From an uncultured Pseudodesulfovibrio sp. (GTDB taxonomy: Bacteria > Desulfobacterota > Desulfovibrionia > Desulfovibrionales > Desulfovibrionaceae), in the NCBI GenBank assembly GCA_947259235.1, contig CAMYLL010000202.1, positions 1 through 5,558 on the forward strand: a DNA stretch of 5,558 nucleotides, read 5' to 3'. Shown piece by piece: positions 1 through 5,096 of this stretch. The number at the start of each line of letters is the position of its first letter. Position 1 is the first letter of the stretch. A program made the translations under genes and the position numbers. Below the pieces are notes generated by a model that made no database searches, was not told the origin of the DNA, and worked only from the letters and a program-made list of their open reading frames with translations.

Positions 1-709
1 TGTTGCCGAGGAAATAGAGCGAGGCGGCCACGGTGACGGCGGCAATGGCGCCCAGCTCGGACCAGGAGGCGCGGGCCGTGTCGCCAAAGGTCCAGAACAC
101 GATGGCGGCGAGCTGGACGTCGTCCGCGAAGAATTGCAGGAACATGGTCCCGGCCGTGAACAGCGCCCCCAGGGCGACGCCGGTGAGCACCATGACCTCG
201 GGCGTGGCTCCGCGCAGCCGCGACACCCCGATGATCACCCCGGCGGCCGCCAGGCTGAAGACAAAGGCCATGACCGTGGTGACGAAGGGGTTGGTGATGT
301 TGACCGTGTCCGCGTGGGTGGAGGTCATGACGCCGCCGTCCAGGATCATGACGGAAAAGGCCGCGCCAAAGGCCGCCGCGTGGGAGATGCCCAGGGTGAA
401 GGGGGAGCCAAGCGGGTTGCGCAGGATGGACTGCATGGCTGTTCCGGCCACGGCCAGCCCGGCTCCGGCGACGATGGCCGTGAGCGCCTGGGGCAGGCGG
501 ATGTTCCAGATGATGATGTCAAACCGTCTGGACACGCTCCCGCCCGTCAGGCTCCGGGCCACGTCCATGAGGGGGATGTCCGCCGCGCCCAGGGAGACGG
601 CGATCACGAGAGCCGCCGCGAGCAGACAGCCGGTGATCGCCACCAGGGCGATCTTCCAGCTGATGTACTGCCTGTATTCGACGGGAATCCGTCCATCGGA
701 GAAATGCAT
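1..709 (-). CDS. FecCD-type iron-complex ABC transporter permease (3' end beyond window)
   Basis: This is the inner-membrane permease of a binding-protein-dependent ABC importer of the iron-siderophore/heme/corrinoid class. The 236 visible codons start at ATG 709-707, one base after the stop of the binding-protein gene (TGAGATG), so the two are almost certainly co-translated. A first membrane helix lies around residues 18-40. The family signature follows: NIRLPQALTAIVAGAGLAVAG (in part, residues 69-89), then Q93, RNPLGSPFTLGIS (97-109) and an Ala/Gly-rich helix. Further hydrophobic segments sit near 142-163, 172-193 and 219-234. The motif WTFGDTARASW (206-216) takes the place of the WxxGS...W stretch common in enteric homologues. 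FecCD permeases are usually about 320-360 residues, so roughly the last third is missing because the window ends. The transported substrate cannot be read from the sequence. The family call is firm. Confidence 0.93.
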   Translation of the reverse strand, partial: MHFSDGRIPVEYRQYISWKIALVAITGCLLAAALVIAVSLGAADIPLMDVARSLTGGSVSRRFDIIIWNIRLPQALTAIVAGAGLAVAGTAMQSILRNPLGSPFTLGISHAAAFGAAFSVMILDGGVMTSTHADTVNITNPFVTTVMAFVFSLAAAGVIIGVSRLRGATPEVMVLTGVALGALFTAGTMFLQFFADDVQLAAIVFWTFGDTARASWSELGAIAAVTVAASLYFLGN

Positions 710-710
710 C

Positions 711-1820
711 TCAGTTCACTTCAAGCGGGGTGTAGGCCAGGCCGTGGAACATGTCGTTCATCTCGTTGAAGACGGGCTTTCCCACCAGGAACGAGTAAAT
801 CTCGTCGGCCTTGACCGCGGGGTCCACGTCGGCAAAGCGCTCGGGGTAGATCAGCTTGCCGATGAAGAAGGCGTTGGCCAGGATGGAGCCGTAGTTTTTG
901 GTGTACCAGTTGTAGGGGAGCAGCCCGTAGACCTTGCCGTCCCTGACCGCCGAGAGGGTGCGGTAGGCCGGGTCGGTGCGCAGCTCGAAGAGTCCCCCTG
1001 CGCTGTCCCCCAGCTGCAGGGTGGCCAGATCGAGGAACAGGTAGTCCGGGTTCCACTCGATGATCTTTTCCTTGGAGACGTCCGAGTGGGTGAGCTCCTT
1101 GCCCGTGATTCCCTTGTCGTAGGCCAGGTTGCGCGCGTTGACGAAGGAGAACGGCGGGTAGGCCGGTTCCGTGGACTGGTAGCCGTGGGGCCCCTTGAAG
1201 GCCACGCCGCCCACGAAGACCGAGGGGCGCTCGTTTTCGGGGATGTCGCCGGTGCGCCGGGCAAGGTCGGCTATCTGCTCCTCGATGAAGGCGATGACCG
1301 CCTCGGCGCGCTGTTGCCGCCCGACCACCTCGCCCATGGTCCGCAGGGTGTGGTAGAGCTGGGGCCTCAGCTCGCCAAGGTTCCCGTAGTTGAGGACCAC
1401 CACCGGAATATGGGTCTTTGCCTGGAGCTCCACGGGGTCGTAGCCCATGCTGGACGCGTAGGTCTTGAGAATCACCTGGGGCTGGGGTTCCAGGGTCATG
1501 ATCAGCTCCGGGTTGTCGTGCCCGCGAAACTCGCCGAAGATGGGCATGGTCCTGAACTGCGGGTTGGCCAGGGCATAGGGCCGCGCGTCAAAGGACCGCC
1601 TGCGCGACTCGATATCGTCCACGGCCACGGCCAGGGACTGGGCATTGAGATAGGTCAGCAGCCGGAGGCAGCCGGAGCCGGAGCAGATGACACGCTCGAC
1701 GGTCTCCGGCACTTCGACGGTTCGCTGTGCCGCATCGACGATGGCGCGGGATGCCGCCCGGGTCGGGGCGGCCGGGGAAAGGACGAGGAGACAGGCAAGC
1801 AGCTGAATACAAAGGCGCAT
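711..1820 (-). CDS. Periplasmic iron-complex-type ABC transporter substrate-binding protein (FepB/BtuF-like)
   Basis: This 369-residue periplasmic binding protein delivers a metal complex to the permease encoded immediately downstream. It begins with a Sec signal peptide: a short basic start (MR), a hydrophobic core at about 3-18 and probable cleavage after TRA (residue 22). The mature protein opens with the family hallmark, an aromatic-poor DAAQRTVEVPETVERVI stretch, followed by GSGCLRLLTYL and a VAVDDIE segment. Next come GHDNPELIMTLEPQPQVIL and VVVLNYG, then a helical linker, as expected for the two-lobed, helix-linked fold. The C-terminal part contains YNWYTKNYGSILANAFFIGK and a KADEIYSFLVGKPVF segment, which I associate with binding proteins of sulfate reducers and methanogens. 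Start choice: ATG 1820-1818 has a GAGG Shine-Dalgarno element 8 bases upstream. The ligand is unknown; an iron-siderophore, heme or corrinoid is possible. It is likely driven by the promoter in the 189-base gap upstream. Confidence 0.93.
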   Translation of the reverse strand: MRLCIQLLACLLVLSPAAPTRAASRAIVDAAQRTVEVPETVERVICSGSGCLRLLTYLNAQSLAVAVDDIESRRRSFDARPYALANPQFRTMPIFGEFRGHDNPELIMTLEPQPQVILKTYASSMGYDPVELQAKTHIPVVVLNYGNLGELRPQLYHTLRTMGEVVGRQQRAEAVIAFIEEQIADLARRTGDIPENERPSVFVGGVAFKGPHGYQSTEPAYPPFSFVNARNLAYDKGITGKELTHSDVSKEKIIEWNPDYLFLDLATLQLGDSAGGLFELRTDPAYRTLSAVRDGKVYGLLPYNWYTKNYGSILANAFFIGKLIYPERFADVDPAVKADEIYSFLVGKPVFNEMNDMFHGLAYTPLEVN

Positions 1821-1832
1821 GAGGAATACCTC
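1821..1832 (-). promoter_or_regulatory. Shine-Dalgarno of the binding-protein gene inside a small hairpin
   Basis: On the minus strand the bases before ATG 1820 read GAGGTATTCCTC. The GAGG ribosome-binding element (1832-1829) can pair with CCTC (1824-1821) across a 4-base loop. The element decides the start codon. Pairing could partly mask it, but a 4-bp stem is weak. Confidence 0.4.
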
Positions 1833-1863
1833 GCAAGTGGCAGTGGAGCGCGACGGCGCGTTA

Positions 1864-1885
1864 CGATTTCAAATCGAGTGACACT
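1864..1885. repeat. Two abutting perfect palindromes in the leader of the binding-protein gene
   Basis: CGATTTCAAATCG (1864-1876) is a perfect 6+1+6 palindrome. It is followed with no gap by AGTGACACT (1877-1885), a perfect 4+1+4 palindrome. Both lie downstream of the proposed transcription start and 44-65 bases upstream of the binding-protein start. They could be operator half-sites for a dimeric repressor or small RNA hairpins in the leader. The first is only loosely Fur-like and I do not assign a regulator. Confidence 0.4.
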
Positions 1886-1923
1886 TGAGAGGTAAATAAA
1901 ATAAATTTGTGCGTCAAGGGTGT

Positions 1924-1952
1924 ATAATAAAACAGAGTAATGAGGTCCACAA
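1924..1952 (-). promoter_or_regulatory. Candidate sigma70-type promoter for the ABC transporter genes
   Basis: Read on the minus strand, TTGTGG (1952-1947) and TATTAT (1929-1924, five of six matches to TATAAT) are separated by 17 bases inside an AT-rich stretch of a GC-rich window. Initiation would fall near 1917, giving a leader of about 97 nt before the binding-protein ATG at 1820. The -35 match is poor beyond TTG, which would fit an activated or regulated promoter. This rests on sequence matching only. Confidence 0.45.
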
Positions 1953-1968
1953 TAGAATGTGGCCGACC
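1944..1968. repeat. Interrupted inverted repeat overlapping the candidate -35 element
   Basis: On the plus strand, GGTC-CACA (1944-1951) is mirrored by TGTG (1958-1961) and GACC (1965-1968), with a 3-base interruption (GCC) on one side. The core arms CCACA/TGTGG (1947-1951 and 1958-1962) are perfect with a 6-base spacer. The core contains the proposed TTGTGG -35 hexamer, so a regulator bound here could control the downstream transporter genes. No run of T follows directly on the minus strand, so it does not look like a rho-independent terminator of the upstream operon. It could be chance. Confidence 0.35.
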
Positions 1969-2009
1969 ACTCCATGGCTGATGCGGCGAGGAAGGATTGG
2001 GGAGGGGTG

Positions 2010-2330
2010 CTATTGTTGCTGCGTGAACAGCAGGTCCGGGACGCCCGGCAGGGCCAGCGTGATGTTGTCGTCCATGATCCGGCCCTGGATCACGCCGCCT
2101 TCGCGGGTGTGGAGCCAGAGTCGGCCGTCCTTGCGCACGGACCATTTGAACTGGATCTCGTCCAGGTCGGTGCTCCATGTCCCTGTTCCGTTTTCCTTGA
2201 GGTTCAGGGTGATTTCCGTGTCGCCGTTTTTTGCGGCGTAGGTTCCGGCCACGGTGTCCTTGTCGCGGGAGCAGGCGCACAGGGACAGGGCCAAGAGCAG
2301 CAGGAGCACGGGGAGAAGGCGGTTGGTCAT
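2010..2330 (-). CDS. Small predicted lipoprotein with beta-rich mature domain
   Basis: This 106-residue protein is the last gene of the operon. Its N-terminus is a lipoprotein signal: MTNR, a leucine-rich core, then the lipobox LCAC with the acylated cysteine at C20. Serine, not aspartate, follows at +2, which by the E. coli rule would favour the outer membrane. The mature part, about 86 residues, alternates hydrophobic and polar residues with many Gly, Thr and Asn: GTYAAKNGDTEITLNL, GTGTWSTDLDEIQFKW, GGVIQGRIMDDNITLALPG. This pattern suggests a small antiparallel beta sheet or barrel, loosely like NlpE- or lipocalin-type domains. The start ATG 2330-2328 overlaps the stop of the MauE-like gene in an ATGA, with GAGG 8 bases upstream. 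I do not recognise a named family. A role in the neighbouring thiol-redox system is inferred from the operon only. Confidence 0.8.
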   Translation of the reverse strand: MTNRLLPVLLLLLALSLCACSRDKDTVAGTYAAKNGDTEITLNLKENGTGTWSTDLDEIQFKWSVRKDGRLWLHTREGGVIQGRIMDDNITLALPGVPDLLFTQQQ

Positions 2331-2806
2331 GAGTGAATCCTCTTGAGCTTGCCGAGGAAGAGCTGGTCGGTCTGGAGGACGGCGTCGAAGCGATAGACGT
2401 GCACGGTCATGGCGATCCAGCTCACGTCGCGCAGGATGGTCCACCAGCTGATGGGGTCTTCTATGGTATGGAAGCAGCCGCAGCTGATGGGGGCGTCGCG
2501 CAGCAGGTTGATGAAGATGGCCACGGTGAATACGGAGAGCAGCGCCACGATGATGGTGCAGACCGAGCGCACCCGGATGCCGAGGATGAGCAGCGCGCCG
2601 CAGATGATCTCGGTCCACGGCATGAACACGGCAAGGGCGTTCACCGCCCAGTAGGGCACGAGCCGGTAGGACGCGATGGTGGTGGCGAACTCTGCCGCGT
2701 AGTTGATCTTGTACATGGCCGCAAAGACGAACAGCCCGCCGATGTACAGACGGAAGGCGAGGGCGAGCCAGGGGCTGGTCACGAGTTTTCTGACGCCGTT
2801 CATCAT
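2327..2806 (-). CDS. MauE/DoxX-family redox-associated membrane protein
   Basis: This 159-residue integral membrane protein has four predicted helices (about residues 13-31, 52-75, 82-101 and 122-138), the usual size and topology of MauE/DoxX proteins. The first helix ends in AAMYKINYAAEF, with the lysine seen in DoxX-like families. After helix 3 comes PISCGCFHTIEDP with C109-Gly-C111, matching the CGCF motif of MauE. MauE works with the thioredoxin-like MauD in forming the disulfides of methylamine dehydrogenase. By analogy this protein could pass electrons or disulfides to the CPIC protein in the same operon. The start ATG 2806-2804 was chosen over the longer frame because GAGG lies 7 bases upstream and the ATG overlaps the preceding stop in an ATGA; ATG 2803-2801 is an alternative. 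Its own stop overlaps the lipoprotein start. No mau structural genes are visible, so methylamine metabolism is not implied. Confidence 0.86.
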   Translation of the reverse strand: MMNGVRKLVTSPWLALAFRLYIGGLFVFAAMYKINYAAEFATTIASYRLVPYWAVNALAVFMPWTEIICGALLILGIRVRSVCTIIVALLSVFTVAIFINLLRDAPISCGCFHTIEDPISWWTILRDVSWIAMTVHVYRFDAVLQTDQLFLGKLKRIHS

Positions 2807-4536
2807 GAGTCCACCTCGTATCCGGCCTCTTCCCACGCGTCCAGTCCGCCGTCGAGGACCAGCACCTTCTCATGCCCGAGGCCGGTCAGCTTCTGCGCCA
2901 CGTCCACAGCGTAGTTGCGGCTGATGGTGCGGCCGTAGACGATGATGGGCACGGCCGGGTCCAGGTCCGCAAGCTTCATGGAATAGGCGAAGCCGAACAT
3001 GTCGCTGGGCAGGTTGACGGCGTCCCTGAGATGCCCCTGATTGTAGAACTCCACGGGGCGGGCGTCGAGGATCACCGCGCCGCTTCCGGCGAGGGTGCGC
3101 GCGTCCTGCGCCGCCACCATCTCCGGCTGCGGCTCGAAGAACGACCGGGGGATCAGGTCGATGCCGCTGGGGCTTGAGGCGTTGAACAGCCCGCCCAGGA
3201 TCACCCCGGCCAGGATGATCAGGGAAACGTCGAGCCAGGAGGCGCGCCAGACGCGCTGCACCTCGCCCTGGACAAGGCCGATGATCGCCTCCCGGGCCTC
3301 GGTGAGCAGGTTGATCTCCCGCCGGGCCGAGGTCAGCTCGTCCAGGGTGTTCTGCAGCTCCACGTTGCGGGCCGCCAGGTCGCTGTTCAGGGCATGGATG
3401 AGCTGGACGTGCTTGGCGTTGCCCAGGGAGACCATGAAGGTGCGCACCAGGGAGAGGAGGAGCTTGCGCATGTCAGGCGGCATGGTCCCTTCCGAGAGCG
3501 GGGAAAAGAGGCCGATGGCCCCCCGCCAGTCGTTGTCGAGGGTGAACAGCACGGCGACGTCCGCGTCCAGGGGCAGGGCCGCGCGAGCCGCGCCGTCCTC
3601 AAGCAGCACGGACTGGCCGTGCTGGGGCATCCTGTCCTTGAGCTCCACAAACCGGCCGAGGACCTTGTCGCGGCCTGAGTGCGAGATGAGGAGGGTGCGG
3701 CGGTCCGGCTCCGGGCCGCGGTAGACCGCGTCCGGCTCGCTGCCTTCCGGCCCGTACAGGGCGATCCATCCGGCGGAAAAGGAAAAGGTCCCCATGAGAG
3801 TCAGGACAAAGGCGTTGCACAGCGCCCCGGGCTCGTTGATGGCCGAGAGCTCCAGGGTGGCCTCGTAGAGGGTGTGGAGCTGGAACGCCCTGCGGTCGAG
3901 GGCCTCGTGGGCCTCCCGCGTCTGGGCAAGGGCTGCCTTGAGGCTGGTGTTCCTCTCGGTGATGTCCTGCTCGGCGCAGGCTTTTTTCAAGGCGGTGGAG
4001 AGGGTGGTCACGAGTCCGTTGAGGAGGTCGGTCTCGTCGTCGGAGAACGGCTCTCCGGTGAGCTTGGGGCCGAAGCCGAGGACCGCGTGAGAGCCCGTGT
4101 CCAGGGGAATGACGGCGATGGCGCTGGTCCCGGAGGGGACGTCTGCTGAGTGGGAGAGGTGCTGTCCGGCGAGGACGGCGGGGGAGCTTATGGCCGGGCC
4201 GGTCCCGCCCGGGGGGAAGAACTTGTCGACGAGCATCCGGGCGTTCGCGTCGAAGGGGTCCCTGTCTGCCGCGCCGAGCCCGAGGGTGGCCACATGGAGC
4301 CCGCCGTCGCGACCAAGGACGCCAAAGCCGAAGGTCAGCCCCAGCGGGCCCATGGCGATGGGCAGAAAAGCGTTCAGGACGGCCGACGGGGTTGCTGCGC
4401 CCGAAAGCTCGCGGGTGGCCTCGTACAGGGTCTGTATGTGGAGCAGTTGACGATCGACCGCTGCCGCCGTGCGATGGCCGTCGGTCGTGTCCCGTTCGGA
4501 ATCCGGGGTGCTGATGTTCCCCTTGGCGTTGCTCAT
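2803..4536 (-). CDS. Two GAF-like domains, coiled coil, membrane helix and degenerate periplasmic rhodanese domain
   Basis: This 577-residue fusion protein has an internal duplication. Residues 32-70 (IQTLYEATRELSG...) and 220-258 (LHTLYEATLELSA...) begin two GAF-like sensor units, about 30-185 and 218-375. A predicted coiled coil (375-425) leads to one membrane helix (435-453). Basic residues before the helix (RREINLL, QRVWRASW) place the sensor part in the cytoplasm and the C-terminus in the periplasm. The C-terminal rhodanese domain (about 472-577) keeps ILDARPVEFYNQGHLRDAVN and the final GGLDAWEEAGYEV. In the active-site loop the catalytic cysteine is replaced: IIVYGRTISR has G535 where C is expected. 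It is therefore unlikely to be a sulfurtransferase and may bind a thiol or persulfide partner instead. The start at 4536 forms an ATGA with the redoxin stop; no good Shine-Dalgarno is present, so translation is probably coupled. There is no kinase domain. Confidence 0.86.
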   Translation of the reverse strand: MSNAKGNISTPDSERDTTDGHRTAAAVDRQLLHIQTLYEATRELSGAATPSAVLNAFLPIAMGPLGLTFGFGVLGRDGGLHVATLGLGAADRDPFDANARMLVDKFFPPGGTGPAISSPAVLAGQHLSHSADVPSGTSAIAVIPLDTGSHAVLGFGPKLTGEPFSDDETDLLNGLVTTLSTALKKACAEQDITERNTSLKAALAQTREAHEALDRRAFQLHTLYEATLELSAINEPGALCNAFVLTLMGTFSFSAGWIALYGPEGSEPDAVYRGPEPDRRTLLISHSGRDKVLGRFVELKDRMPQHGQSVLLEDGAARAALPLDADVAVLFTLDNDWRGAIGLFSPLSEGTMPPDMRKLLLSLVRTFMVSLGNAKHVQLIHALNSDLAARNVELQNTLDELTSARREINLLTEAREAIIGLVQGEVQRVWRASWLDVSLIILAGVILGGLFNASSPSGIDLIPRSFFEPQPEMVAAQDARTLAGSGAVILDARPVEFYNQGHLRDAVNLPSDMFGFAYSMKLADLDPAVPIIVYGRTISRNYAVDVAQKLTGLGHEKVLVLDGGLDAWEEAGYEVDS

Positions 4537-5075
4537 TGCACCAGTGCTTGTATGTCCTTGAGGAACGTCCCGATGTCCGGCAGCAGGCCCTGGTGGGCGA
4601 AGAGCACCGTCCCCTGTTTGTCCACGAGCATGGTGAACGGCGTCTTGGTGTCGCCGATGGCGTTGTAGATTTCGTACTCCGTGTCGTGGACCAGGGGGAA
4701 GATGTAGTTCTTCTTGCGGAGGTATCTGACCTCCATGGACGTGCCGCCCGCGGCGATGCCGAGCATGGTGATCCGCTTGTCGAGCCCGGTCTTCCTGAAC
4801 CGCTTGTAGAGCTTGGTGAGCATGGATTCCTGGTCGTGGCAGATGGGGCAGTACACGCCGATGATCTCGATGAGGACGTAGGGCGTGTCGATATCCGCCA
4901 GGGTGAAGGCCTTGTCTGGAGCCAGCCCCAGGGCGGTCGCGTCCTCCTCCAGCGCCAGGGCGGGCATGGTGAAGGCGGGCAGGGTATCGCCGACCTGCGG
5001 ATACTGGGACGCCGATGCCGCGGAGGCCGAGACGAACAGCAGAAAAAGGAACGTCGCATAAACCGGTTTCATCAT
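4533..5075 (-). CDS. Secreted TlpA/redoxin-like thiol-disulfide protein
   Basis: This 180-residue protein is predicted to be an exported thioredoxin-fold thiol-disulfide oxidoreductase or peroxiredoxin-like reductase of the TlpA/AhpC-TSA superfamily. A Sec signal peptide covers about residues 1-23 (MMKPVYATFLFLLF core, then ASASAS-type cleavage region). VGDTLPAFTMPAL is the usual redoxin opening. The active site YCPICHDQ has C76 and C79, with a proline after the first cysteine as in MauD and TlpA proteins. The cis-proline loop is TKTPFTMLVDKQG (P146). Upstream sequence on the minus strand has GGGAGG ending 6 bases before ATG 5075, which supports this start; ATG 5072 directly follows. The stop overlaps the GAF-rhodanese start in an ATGA, and the receiver-STAS gene ends 21 bases upstream. 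An insertion (residues 41-60) lies between the first strand and the active site. Its partner is likely the MauE-like protein two genes downstream. Confidence 0.9.
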   Translation of the reverse strand: MMKPVYATFLFLLFVSASAASASQYPQVGDTLPAFTMPALALEEDATALGLAPDKAFTLADIDTPYVLIEIIGVYCPICHDQESMLTKLYKRFRKTGLDKRITMLGIAAGGTSMEVRYLRKKNYIFPLVHDTEYEIYNAIGDTKTPFTMLVDKQGTVLFAHQGLLPDIGTFLKDIQALVQ

Positions 5076-5096
5076 TCGTGACCTCCCAATCCTGTG

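Noticed and set aside
1791..1799. Lipobox-like LLAC at residues 7-10 of the binding protein
   Set aside because: The hydrophobic stretch before this cysteine is far too short for a lipoprotein signal. A normal signal-peptidase I site after TRA fits better.
1821..1860. Possible cobalamin riboswitch suggested by a GCCACT string in the leader
   Set aside because: No B12-box or other conserved riboswitch core is present, and the leader is too short.
1864..1876. Fur box
   Set aside because: The palindrome CGATTTCAAATCG is AT-rich in its middle but does not match a Fur consensus well enough to name.
33..1895. Long plus-strand open frame (620 codons)
   Set aside because: It runs antisense to the well-supported permease and binding-protein genes, and its translation is low in complexity and lacks family motifs. 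Such frames are common opposite GC-rich genes.
1889..1917. TTGACG (1917-1912) as the -35 of a second promoter
   Set aside because: With a 17-base spacer the -10 would be TACCTC, a poor match. Better hexamers fall only at too short a spacing.
2331..2873. Upstream extension of the lipoprotein frame
   Set aside because: It overlaps the MauE-like gene out of frame. The internal ATG at 2330 has a Shine-Dalgarno element and begins a proper lipoprotein signal.
4536..5081. Plus-strand open frame opposite the redoxin gene
   Set aside because: It mirrors the redoxin gene, and its composition (many Val, Gly, Asp, His) is typical of an antisense shadow.
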